Assembly: GCA_031279305.1 (NCBI GenBank)
Contig: JAITIS010000019.1
Location: forward strand, 1-22,743
Reading direction: 5' to 3'
Length of the DNA stretch: 22,743 nucleotides
Origin: Candidatus Margulisiibacteriota bacterium
Lineage (GTDB): Bacteria > Margulisbacteria > Termititenacia > Termititenacales > Termititenacaceae
Shown here: in pieces, positions 7,543 through 14,690 of the stretch
How the letters are laid out: every line of letters begins with the position of its first letter
Position numbering within the stretch: the stretch's first letter is position 1
Translations under genes and position numbers: made by a program
The notes under the pieces: model-generated
Database searches by the model: none
Told to the model about the DNA's origin: nothing
What the model saw: the letters and a program-made list of their open reading frames with translations, nothing else

Positions 7543-9915
7543 ATGAAGCCTTTGATCCCTGTCCGCAACATTGTGGTTTTTCCGGGTATGATCATTCCGC
7601 TTTTTGTCGGGCGCGCCTCTTCGCTGGCCGCGCTGGAAGCGGCCTATGCGGGCGACAAACTGGTGCTTTTGGCCGCGCAAAAAGATCAGGACAAAGAAGA
7701 CCCCGGAGCGGAGGATTTGTACGCCTGCGGCTCGCTGGCCAAGATCGCGCAGCTGCTGCGGCTGCCGGGCGGCACAATCAAAGTGCTGGTTGAGGGGCAG
7801 AAACGCGTGTTTTTAAGCGCGGTTGACCAGGCGGATTATTTGCGCGCCGAGTGCACGGAGATTTCTGACCTCATCAATATTGATGAGAAACTAGAAGATA
7901 TTTTGCGCCGCACGGTGGCTAAATTTGAGGAATTTGTCAAAGCCAATAAAAAAGTTCCAGTCGAGACCCTGATGTCGATCGTCAATGTCGATGATCCCGG
8001 CCGGCTCAGCGATCTGGTCGCCTCTTACCTGACTCTGAGCCTGGAGGAAAAACAAAAACTGCTGGAGCTGCCCAGTGTGTATGAGCGCTTGAGCCTGCTG
8101 AATACTTACTGCACGCGGGAGATCGGCCTGCTCAAAGTGGAAAAAGGACTTGATACCAATGTGCAGACTCAGATCGAGAAAATACAAAAAGAATATCTAC
8201 TCAAAGAAAAACTTAAAGCTATCCAAAAAGAGCTGGGCGAGGGCGGCGGTTTTTCCGAAACGGAGGACTACCGGCAGAAAATCACCGCCGCCGGACTGCC
8301 GCCGGAAGTGGAGTCCAGAGCTAGACGCGAGCTTTTGCGGCTGGAAAAGATGCAGTCTTTCAGCGCGGAGTCCGGCGTGATCCGCACTTATCTGGACTGG
8401 CTGCTGGATCTGCCGTGGCGGGAGTCTGCCCCGTCGGTTTTTGATCTCAAACAGGTGGCCGCCGCTTTGGAACAGGAGCATTACGGCTTGTCCAGAGTTA
8501 AGGATCGGGTTTTGGAATATTTCGCCGTCCAGCAGAACACCGGCCGCCCCAATGCCTCCATCATCCTCTTGGCTGGCCCGCCGGGCGTGGGCAAAACTTC
8601 CGTGGCGCAGGCCATAGCTAAAGCGCTGGGACGCCAGTTTCACCGCATCACGCTGGGCGGACTGCGCGATGAAGCGGAGCTGCGCGGCCACCGGCGCACT
8701 TATGTCGGGGCTATGCCGGGCAAAATAATTCAGGCTTTTGCCCGCGTAAAAACCGGAGATCCGCTGATCCTGCTCGATGAGATAGACAAGATGGCGCGTG
8801 ACTCGCAGGGCGATCCTGCCGCCGTGCTGCTGGAGGCCTTGGATCCCGGCCAGAACAAGGCTTTTCTGGATAATTATCTGGAGCTGCCGTTCGATATTTC
8901 CCGGACTATTTTTATCGCCACCGCGAATAATGTTTATGATGTGCCCAAAGCCTTGTTAGACCGCTTGGAGATCATTCGCTTGAGCGGTTATACCGAAGAG
9001 GAAAAACTGCAAATCGCCAAACGCTATGTGCTGCCCAAACTCTTGAGCGCCAACGGCATCAAAAAATCCGAGCTGGCGTTTACCGACACGGGGCTGCGCG
9101 CTGTCATCCGCGAATATACGCGCGAAGCGGGACTGCGCGATCTATCCCGCGCGCTCGATGAAGTCTGCCGCAAATATGTGCGCGGCAAACTGGAAAAGAA
9201 AAAGCTGTACAAAAAAGTCAGCCGGCACAATCTGCGCGGCTATCTCGGCCCGCTTAAATATCAAGACGCCAGACTAAATACGCAGGACGAGATCGGCTTG
9301 GTGCACGGTCTGGCTTGGACGGAGGCAGGCGGCGAGGTGCTGCCGGTCGAAGTGACCGCGCTCAAAGGCAAAGGCAGCCTGCAAGTGACCGGCCGTCTAG
9401 GCGAAGTGATGCAGGAATCGGCCAAAGCCGCGCTGACCTATGTGCGTTCGCGCTATGCCGAGCTGGGCTTGAAAGAAGATTTTTACAAAGAGAGCGATAT
9501 CCATATCCATTTGCCGGACGGAGCCATACCCAAAGACGGTCCGTCGGCCGGCGTCGCCATAGCCGCGGCGCTGGCTTCGGCGCTGTCCGGTCTGCCGGCG
9601 CGCGGCAGTCTGGCGATGACCGGCGAAGTGACTTTGCGCGGCAGGGTGATCGCGGTCGGCGGTCTCAAAGAAAAAATCCTAGCGGCGGCGCGCAGCGGCA
9701 TCGATACGATAATCCTGCCGGCGGATAATAAAAAAGACCTAAATGATCTGCCGGCCAAAGCCCGCAAAAAATTAAAATTTTTGGCGGTGAAAAATATGGA
9801 TGATGTGCTTTTTTACGCGCTCAAAGGCTACAAAAAACAAGCCGGCCAGCAGAATTTCTTGCCAGAGCTGCTAGAAACCGGGGACAGCGCGGAGCGTCCG
9901 GAGCGGATGATCTAA
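7543..9915 (+). CDS. lon: Lon ATP-dependent protease
   Basis: A protein of 790 residues, typical for bacterial LonA. The N-terminal substrate-binding domain starts IPVRNIVVFPGMIIPLFVGR. A coiled-coil region follows around residues 200-260. The AAA+ domain has Walker A GPPGVGKT (345-352) and Walker B LILLDEIDK (408-416). The C-terminal protease domain has the catalytic serine S668 in KDGPSAG and the catalytic lysine K711 in GGLKEKI; their 43-residue spacing equals that of E. coli Lon (S679/K722). GGGGGA precedes the ATG. Lon degrades misfolded and short-lived regulatory proteins. It ends the tig-clpP-clpX-lon run and is followed four bases on by a strong terminator. Confidence 0.95.
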   Translation: MKPLIPVRNIVVFPGMIIPLFVGRASSLAALEAAYAGDKLVLLAAQKDQDKEDPGAEDLYACGSLAKIAQLLRLPGGTIKVLVEGQKRVFLSAVDQADYLRAECTEISDLINIDEKLEDILRRTVAKFEEFVKANKKVPVETLMSIVNVDDPGRLSDLVASYLTLSLEEKQKLLELPSVYERLSLLNTYCTREIGLLKVEKGLDTNVQTQIEKIQKEYLLKEKLKAIQKELGEGGGFSETEDYRQKITAAGLPPEVESRARRELLRLEKMQSFSAESGVIRTYLDWLLDLPWRESAPSVFDLKQVAAALEQEHYGLSRVKDRVLEYFAVQQNTGRPNASIILLAGPPGVGKTSVAQAIAKALGRQFHRITLGGLRDEAELRGHRRTYVGAMPGKIIQAFARVKTGDPLILLDEIDKMARDSQGDPAAVLLEALDPGQNKAFLDNYLELPFDISRTIFIATANNVYDVPKALLDRLEIIRLSGYTEEEKLQIAKRYVLPKLLSANGIKKSELAFTDTGLRAVIREYTREAGLRDLSRALDEVCRKYVRGKLEKKKLYKKVSRHNLRGYLGPLKYQDARLNTQDEIGLVHGLAWTEAGGEVLPVEVTALKGKGSLQVTGRLGEVMQESAKAALTYVRSRYAELGLKEDFYKESDIHIHLPDGAIPKDGPSAGVAIAAALASALSGLPARGSLAMTGEVTLRGRVIAVGGLKEKILAAARSGIDTIILPADNKKDLNDLPAKARKKLKFLAVKNMDDVLFYALKGYKKQAGQQNFLPELLETGDSAERPERMI

Positions 9916-9919
9916 AAAA

Positions 9920-9939
9920 CCCCCGTGTGAAAACGGGGG
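9920..9939. terminator. Bidirectional rho-independent terminator between lon and the PII gene
   Basis: CCCCCGT (9920-9926) pairs perfectly with ACGGGGG (9933-9939) around a six-base loop. T-runs follow on the plus strand (9940-9944, then more after one G), and a run of A precedes it, giving U-runs for the minus strand. It serves lon and the converging amt-PII operon. Confidence 0.9.
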
Positions 9940-9964
9940 TTTTTGTTTTTCAGCTTTTCAGCGT

Positions 9965-10306
9965 TTAGCCTATCGCGTTCTTGCCGGTCTCTTTAGTTCT
10001 GATGCGGATACATTCTTTCAAATCGGAAATGAATATTTTGCCGTCTCCGATTTTGCCAGTGCGCGCGCCTTTAATGATCGCGTCAATTGTTTTGTCCGCA
10101 AAATTGTCATTGACCGCTATCTCTACCCGCACTTTTTTGAGCAGGTTTATTTCCGAGATGACTCCGCGGTAAGCCTCCGTGTAGCCTTTTTGCTGGCCGG
10201 CGCCGATCACATTGCTGACGGTCATTTTGTGCACGTCAGCGTCGAAGAGGGCCTGCTTTACATCCGGTAATTTTTCCGGCTGAATTATTGCGACTATCAT
10301 TTTCAT
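9965..10306 (-). CDS. PII nitrogen-regulatory protein (GlnB/GlnK family) lacking Tyr51
   Basis: A protein of 113 residues that aligns without gaps to E. coli GlnB/GlnK over the T-loop. MKMIVAIIQP is the first strand, GQQKGYTEAYRGV the T-loop, and TGKIGDGKIF (83-92) the family signature of the nucleotide-binding B-loop. PII trimers sense ATP/ADP and 2-oxoglutarate and, in the GlnK type, plug the Amt channel. The tyrosine uridylylated or adenylylated in many bacteria (Y51, in RGAEYMV) is a serine here (RGVISEI), and E50 is isoleucine. Q39, which contacts 2-oxoglutarate-bound ligand, and K58 are kept. Regulation by GlnD at Tyr51 is therefore not possible. AAAGGAGG lies nine bases before the ATG; M3 is an alternative start. 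It follows amt by 15 bases in the same operon, which points to a GlnK-like role. Confidence 0.92.
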   Translation of the reverse strand: MKMIVAIIQPEKLPDVKQALFDADVHKMTVSNVIGAGQQKGYTEAYRGVISEINLLKKVRVEIAVNDNFADKTIDAIIKGARTGKIGDGKIFISDLKECIRIRTKETGKNAIG

Positions 10307-10321
10307 ATTGGTATGCCTCCT

Positions 10322-11665
10322 TTATTCGTTAGAATAGATTTCAAAACCCGCGTAGGCTTCCTGACCGTGCTCGGTGAGGTCCAGACCTTTTAATTCTTCC
10401 TCGCGGCTGGCTCGTAAACCGATAGCGTATTTTGCCACTGTGAAAACCGCAGCCGAAGTGGCGATCGTCCAGACAGCCACCGCGACGATGCCTTCCAGCT
10501 GAACCAAAAGCTGAGTCAGCCCGCCGCCGAAAAACAGGCCGCTTACACCATTGCCGTATTGGCTCTCCGCGAAAAGTCCCAGAGCGATGGTGCCCCAGAC
10601 GCCGCAGACCGCGTGCACGGAAACCGCGCCCACCGGATCATCAATATGCAGTACTTTGTCGATGAATTCCACTGACGCCACCACCAGCACGCCGCCGATG
10701 AGGCCGATGATCAGGGAACTGACCGCGCTCACATCATAGGTGGGAGCGGTGATCGAGACCAAGCCGGCCAGCGAGCCGTTCAGGGCCATCGAGATGTCTG
10801 GTTTGCCAAATCTGATCCAAGAATAAAACAACGCGCCGCAAGTGCCAGCCGCCGCCGCCAGAGTGGTGGTAACCAGCACCAAGGAAATGTTCCAGTTGGT
10901 GGCCGCGATAGTGGAGCCGCCGTTAAAACCAAACCAGCCAATCCACAGGATAAAGACGCCCAGCGCGGCCAGCGGGATATTATGCCCCGGTATCGCTTTG
11001 GAGCGTCCGTCCGCGCTATATTTGCCGATGCGGGGGCCCAAAAATATCGCGCCGGTCAAAGCGGCCCAGCCGCCGACCGAGTGCACTACTGTCGAACCGG
11101 CGAAATCTAAGAAACCTTTTTCCGCCAGCCAGCCGCCGCCCCAAATCCAGTGTCCGACCACCGGATAAATAAAGGCGCTGATGAATACTGTGTAAAAAAG
11201 ATAGGCTTTGAACTGTGTCCTCTCGGCCATAGCGCCGGAGACGATAGTCGCGGCGGTTGCGGCGAACATCGCCTGAAAAAAGAAAAAGCCGATGTCCCAC
11301 ATGTCCGAAACGCCGTTAAGCAGAAAACTATTTGTGCCCCAAAGGCCGAGCTTATCAGCGCCGAACATCAAGCCGTAGCCGACAATAAAATAAACCGGAC
11401 AGCCGAGCGAAAAATCCATCAGATTTTTGGCGATGATATTCACTGCGTTTTTCGCCCTAGTAAATCCCGACTCGACCAGAGCAAAACCGGCCTGCATCCA
11501 GAACACCAGAAAACCGCCGAGCAGCATCCAGACCAGATCGACAGACTTGGCTATGTCGCTGATATTTTCTCCAGCCGTGACCGCATCTGCCGCGCAGCCC
11601 GCCGTGACGAACAACAGCGCCAGCAGACCGCGCGGCACATTCCTTTGCTTAAAAATTTTTAACAT
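10322..11665 (-). CDS. amt: Ammonium transporter Amt
   Basis: A protein of 447 residues. It starts with a cleavable-looking leader (GLLALLFVTAGCAADA) followed by about eleven hydrophobic segments, as usual in Amt. Recognisable Amt blocks are FVLVESGFTR-like text at about 61-70 (read as FALVESGFTRAKNAVN), DFAGSTVVHSVGG around 187-199 and AVSVHAVCGVWGT around 347-359. The paired pore histidines are H195 and H351. The cytoplasmic C-terminal tail LKGLDLTEHGQEAY matches the allosteric tail of the family. It moves ammonium across the inner membrane and is normally gated by GlnK, whose gene follows by 15 bases. AAAGGAG precedes the ATG. A sigma54-type promoter lies about 100 bases upstream, consistent with induction under nitrogen limitation. 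Confidence 0.95.
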   Translation of the reverse strand: MLKIFKQRNVPRGLLALLFVTAGCAADAVTAGENISDIAKSVDLVWMLLGGFLVFWMQAGFALVESGFTRAKNAVNIIAKNLMDFSLGCPVYFIVGYGLMFGADKLGLWGTNSFLLNGVSDMWDIGFFFFQAMFAATAATIVSGAMAERTQFKAYLFYTVFISAFIYPVVGHWIWGGGWLAEKGFLDFAGSTVVHSVGGWAALTGAIFLGPRIGKYSADGRSKAIPGHNIPLAALGVFILWIGWFGFNGGSTIAATNWNISLVLVTTTLAAAAGTCGALFYSWIRFGKPDISMALNGSLAGLVSITAPTYDVSAVSSLIIGLIGGVLVVASVEFIDKVLHIDDPVGAVSVHAVCGVWGTIALGLFAESQYGNGVSGLFFGGGLTQLLVQLEGIVAVAVWTIATSAAVFTVAKYAIGLRASREEELKGLDLTEHGQEAYAGFEIYSNE

Positions 11666-11750
11666 TATTTTTGCTCCTTTCTTAAAACTGCTTTTCAGAA
11701 AAACTTTGCGGCTTTATCTTTTATGACCTCCCTTCCTGTACGGAATAGCT

Positions 11751-11770
11751 TGTTTGCGCTTACACAAACA
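11751..11770. promoter_or_regulatory. Inverted repeat over the amt transcription start
   Basis: TGTTTG and CAAACA arms (11751-11756, 11765-11770) are separated by eight bases and span the predicted sigma54 start near 11756, overlapping the -12 element. This could be an operator for a regulator, or chance in AT-rich sequence. Confidence 0.3.
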
Positions 11771-11782
11771 AAAAATGTGCCA
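11767..11782 (-). promoter_or_regulatory. Sigma54 (RpoN) type promoter of the amt-PII operon
   Basis: On the minus strand the sequence reads TGGCACATTTTTTGTT. This matches the -24/-12 consensus TGGCAC-R-N4-TTGCW with a perfect -24 block, the correct ten-base gap between GG and the -12 dinucleotide, and one mismatch (GT for GC). The predicted start is near 11756, giving a leader of about 90 bases. Amt-PII operons are classic sigma54/NtrC targets. No clear NtrC palindrome is seen in the 145 bases upstream, nor anything gene-like in the 11666-11927 gap. Confidence 0.65.
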
Positions 11783-11913
11783 GTTGAAAATTTGGTGTAT
11801 CTACGCTGTTTTGAGAGGCAAAGTGACACTCTAATATACTAAAACGTAATTATTTGTGGATAAAATTACAAAAATGTATAGAAATAATAATACTTTTTTG
11901 CCGCGGCATTGGC

Positions 11914-11919
11914 TATAAT
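11914..11919 (+). promoter_or_regulatory. -10 box of the lipoprotein-proC-yggT unit, leaderless geometry
   Basis: A perfect TATAAT is followed by eight bases and then ATG 11928, so the start site falls at or one to two bases before the start codon. No Shine-Dalgarno sequence intervenes. No good -35 box is seen. Confidence 0.4.
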
Positions 11920-11927
11920 TCAAGCCT

Positions 11928-12731
11928 ATGCGCTGCGTAAAAATCCTGCTGTTTGTGCTGTGCTTGTTTTTGGCCGGCTGCATACGGGAAAAAGCGGATG
12001 AAGCCGTCTTAAAACGCCATATCGGCGTGCTTTTGGCCAGGTACCAGCAGGGCGTCAATGAGCTTGACAGCGCTTTGCTGGAAAGCGTGATCTCCGATCA
12101 GTTTTCTTTTTATGCTAAAGGCCGGACGGAATATATCCGGGAACTGCTGATAATGACCACGCTGATTGACCGCGTGGCTTACAGCAATATCCGCATCGAA
12201 AATTATAAAATTTTTGCCGATGTTAAGACTGAAGGCAGCGTCATTTACAGGCCGGAGGTCGAGTTGCCTTTGTTCCAAAATATTCCTTTTATGAACGGAC
12301 GGCTGACCAAATATTCTATTTTTGCTTTTATGTACGAGACGGAGGATGGCTTGAAAATTCTGGCGGAAGAGCCAGTGCTGGCGGAGGAAGCCGTCGTTTG
12401 GGGCGAACGGCCTCCGGTCATACTCCAGCCGGAATTGTCGCGGCGCAGCATATCTCCGGGAGAGAATCTGGAAGTCAGTTTTCAGGTGGCCAAGCCGGAG
12501 GGCGATATAATTTTTGTTTTTGTGAATGATCAGCTGTTAGGCGGTTACGCGCTGGACGAGCATATAAATGAAGGCATCAATTACACGCTCAAGACGCCGG
12601 CCGGACTAAAACGCGGGGACAATTTCAAGGTGCGCCTGCTGGCTCTAGGCGGCAGGGTGGATCTGAATAATCCGCAGGCGGCGGAGCTGGCGGGCGCGGC
12701 TGTACAGACGTATATTTTGCCGGTAAGATGA
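11928..12731 (+). CDS. Unknown lipoprotein, possible NTF2-like and Ig-like domains
   Basis: A protein of 267 residues with a lipoprotein signal: MRCVK, a hydrophobic core, and the lipobox L15-A-G-C18, so C18 would be lipidated and the protein anchored in a membrane. Residues about 30-150 have the helix-then-curved-sheet pattern of NTF2/SnoaL-like domains (LLARYQQGVNELDSALLES, ISDQFSFYAKGRTEYIREL, YSNIRIENYKIF). Residues about 160-267 look like a beta-sandwich (SISPGENLEVSFQVAKPEG). Both domain guesses rest on pattern only. No catalytic residues can be assigned. proC follows after 35 bases on the same strand, with its own ribosome site. Confidence 0.7.
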   Translation: MRCVKILLFVLCLFLAGCIREKADEAVLKRHIGVLLARYQQGVNELDSALLESVISDQFSFYAKGRTEYIRELLIMTTLIDRVAYSNIRIENYKIFADVKTEGSVIYRPEVELPLFQNIPFMNGRLTKYSIFAFMYETEDGLKILAEEPVLAEEAVVWGERPPVILQPELSRRSISPGENLEVSFQVAKPEGDIIFVFVNDQLLGGYALDEHINEGINYTLKTPAGLKRGDNFKVRLLALGGRVDLNNPQAAELAGAAVQTYILPVR

Positions 12732-12766
12732 CCTGCGTTGTTTGATGATTTTTTAAGGAGCGGCGG

Positions 12767-13576
12767 ATGAAATTAGCGCTGATCGGCGGCGGAAATATGG
12801 CGGAGGCTATTTTGCGCGGCGTGCTTGGCCGGCAGCTTTTCGCGCCGCAGGATCTCATCGTCGCGGATATTTCTGCGGAGCGGCTGGCCTATATTCAGGC
12901 TAAATATCAGGCGCCCACGACGATCAGCAATATTCAGGCCCTGCGCGGCGCGGAGAATGTGCTGCTGGCTGTGAAACCGCAGGCCATCGACAGCGTGCTG
13001 GCCGAGCTTAACACGCTGAACAATCGCCGGCAGTTCGTTATTTCTATCGCGGCCGGCGTGCCTCTGGCCAAAATAGCCGGCCAAAAAAAATTCCGGGCGG
13101 CGCGCGCGATGCCCAATACGCCGGCGCTGATCGGGCAGGCGGCCAGCGCTTTTTGCTGCAATGAACTGGCCACGCCGGCCGACCGGGAGTTTGTTTTGCG
13201 CCTGCTGCAAAGCATTGGCACGGCGGTGGAAGTTGACGAAAAAGACTTAAACGCCGTCACCGGTCTCTCCGGCTCCGGGCCGGCTTTTGTTTTCCGGCTG
13301 ATGGATTATTTCATCCAAGCCGGCGCCGGCCTCGGCCTGCCGGAAAATAAGGCGCGGACGCTGGTCTATCAGACTTTTTTGGGCAGCGCGGCGCTGGCGG
13401 CTCAAAGCGGCCGGCCGCTGGCGGAGCTGATCGCGCAGGTGACCTCGCCGCAGGGCACAACGCAGGCCGGGCGGGAGATTTTAGAAAAATCCGCGGTCGC
13501 CCGGATAATAAATGACACGATCATCCGCGCCAAAGAGCGGGCTGACGAGCTGGCGCAAGGAAAATATAATATATGA
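12767..13576 (+). CDS. proC: Pyrroline-5-carboxylate reductase
   Basis: A protein of 269 residues, typical length. The N-terminal Rossmann fold opens MKLALIGGGNMAEAIL, followed by NVLLAVKPQ and FVISIAAGVPL. The family hallmarks RAMPNTPALIGQAAS, VTGLSGSGPAF and the C-terminal signature SPQGTTQAG are all present. It reduces 1-pyrroline-5-carboxylate to proline with NAD(P)H, the last step of proline synthesis. AAGGAG (12755-12760) is six bases before the ATG. Its stop overlaps the start of the yggT-family gene as ATGA, a proC-yggT linkage seen widely in bacteria. Confidence 0.94.
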   Translation: MKLALIGGGNMAEAILRGVLGRQLFAPQDLIVADISAERLAYIQAKYQAPTTISNIQALRGAENVLLAVKPQAIDSVLAELNTLNNRRQFVISIAAGVPLAKIAGQKKFRAARAMPNTPALIGQAASAFCCNELATPADREFVLRLLQSIGTAVEVDEKDLNAVTGLSGSGPAFVFRLMDYFIQAGAGLGLPENKARTLVYQTFLGSAALAAQSGRPLAELIAQVTSPQGTTQAGREILEKSAVARIINDTIIRAKERADELAQGKYNI

Positions 13577-13845
13577 CCGAAATTTTGAGTCTGACGCACA
13601 GCATTGTCCGTAATTTTATCGACACCGTGGCCTATATTCTGGAGCTGCTGATTATTGTCCGCTGTGTAATGAGCTGGTTCCAGCCCAATCCCTATCATCC
13701 GCTGGCGCGCAAAATTTACGAGCTGACCGATCCGCTCCTGCGGCCTTTTCAGGGTATTTTTCAGTTCGGCGGTTTGGACTTGTCGCCGGTTTTGGCGCTG
13801 TTGGCCGTGGGCTTTGTGCGGAGTCTGCTGCTGAGATTTGTTTAG
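13573..13845 (+). CDS. YggT-family integral membrane protein
   Basis: A protein of 90 residues with two hydrophobic helices separated by the family motif. The first helix (YILELLIIVRCVMSWF, about 17-32) is followed by NPYHPLARKIYELTDPLLRPFQ (about 35-56), then a second helix (LSPVLALLAVGFVRSLLL). YggT/YlmG proteins are linked to cell envelope and division or, in plastids, nucleoid distribution; the biochemical role is not settled. Translation is coupled to proC by a 4-base overlap. Its 3' end overlaps the stop of the converging minus-strand gene by four bases, and no terminator separates them. Confidence 0.9.
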   Translation: MTEILSLTHSIVRNFIDTVAYILELLIIVRCVMSWFQPNPYHPLARKIYELTDPLLRPFQGIFQFGGLDLSPVLALLAVGFVRSLLLRFV

Positions 13846-14579
13846 CGCAACACCAAATCGATGCGCAGTTTGTTGCGGGGATCGTCATTCAGCGGGTATT
13901 CCTCACCAGCGCAGTGAAAAAATAAATTGATGCCGTAATAATCATAAATTTTGCGCACTAGTTCACGCTCCTCAAGGCTGGACGGGTATACATAATATGA
14001 ATGGAGCGCTTTTTTGAGAGAAGGCCAGGCAGGAATTCCGTAATATCTGTCAAAAAAACAATTGTAGCCGTCCGGTATTTTTAACACCTGATTATACATA
14101 ATATGATCGCAAATAATTTCTCCCCAGAGATAATCTTTGAGCAGGGTGAAAGTCTGCGACCGGTTTTGAACGGCGGCCACCGGCGCGGCGGAAAAAATAG
14201 TATTTCTCACGCAGTGATACAGACTATACCCGCTGAAAAATAAATTTTTATCGGCTATCTCATCCTGAATGAGCGCGGTGTTTAACCGCCCGTCAATAGA
14301 GTGAAAATTTTTTAAGATTAACGGCTGGTTATATTTTTCGATGAAATGTGGCTGCCCGTCTTCAAAAAACACTTCATTATATGTGCTCTGGTAGATAGCG
14401 GCGTTCCGGTGGTAAACCCAGGCGCCTTTTTTATTTTCCACCTGTATTATCCGGCCGAGCTTGCCCAGCTTGGTCAGCGCGGCATTGTAAACGCGGGCGG
14501 TTTTGTCTTCCTCCGGCGCTAGAAAATGGGTTAAGAATATGACATTGTTTTCGGCGCCGGCGAGGAGTTTGGGGAGCAT
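13842..14579 (-). CDS. Unknown protein with MLPKLLAGAE N-terminus
   Basis: A soluble-looking protein of 245 residues, rich in aromatic residues and histidine, with no signal peptide or membrane helix. I recognise no family. Visible stretches are KGAWVYHRNAAIYQSTYNEV (51-70), DKNLFFSGYSLYHCVRNTIF (110-129) and YYGINLFFHCAGEEYPLND near the end. Its first ten residues match the pattern M-x-P-K-L-[LI]-A-G-x-E, shared with the unknown gene on the other side of gap (MRPKLIAGFE). Both also have an NLF[FW] segment near residue 105-115 followed by a Y-C/H-C and R pattern. Codon use and full-length frame support a real gene. No clear Shine-Dalgarno sequence precedes the ATG. Confidence 0.6.
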   Translation of the reverse strand: MLPKLLAGAENNVIFLTHFLAPEEDKTARVYNAALTKLGKLGRIIQVENKKGAWVYHRNAAIYQSTYNEVFFEDGQPHFIEKYNQPLILKNFHSIDGRLNTALIQDEIADKNLFFSGYSLYHCVRNTIFSAAPVAAVQNRSQTFTLLKDYLWGEIICDHIMYNQVLKIPDGYNCFFDRYYGIPAWPSLKKALHSYYVYPSSLEERELVRKIYDYYGINLFFHCAGEEYPLNDDPRNKLRIDLVLR

Positions 14580-14589
14580 ATATTTGGGT

Positions 14590-14618
14590 ATCGTAAATTC
14601 TCAAAATCTGTTGCACAA
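14590..14618 (-). promoter_or_regulatory. Weak candidate promoter of the MLPKLLAGAE gene
   Basis: On the minus strand TTGTGC (14618-14613), a 17-base spacer and TACGAT (14595-14590) lie ten bases before the ATG at 14579. The -35 overlaps the last bases of the gap terminator. Both boxes are mediocre matches. Confidence 0.22.
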
Positions 14619-14647
14619 AACCCCGGTTTTTTTAAGCCGGGGTTTTG
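14616..14647. terminator. Rho-independent terminator downstream of gap
   Basis: An eleven-base-pair stem (AAAACCCCGG with CCGGGGTTTT plus a closing C-G) encloses a ten-base loop. The stem ends in a T-run on either strand. It lies 44 bases beyond the gap stop and just before the next minus-strand gene, insulating that gene from gap transcription. Confidence 0.85.
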
Positions 14648-14690
14648 TTTGCTGCTTTCGAGAGCCTCAAGCAGCGGATAAGCTATTAAA

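Noticed and set aside
6858..7595. Minus-strand open frame (245 codons) across the clpX-lon junction
   Set aside because: Antisense to two intact conserved genes; no ribosome site or family resemblance.
9300..9730. Plus-strand arginine-rich open frame inside lon
   Set aside because: Alternative-frame shadow of the Lon protease domain; low-complexity R/G-rich product.
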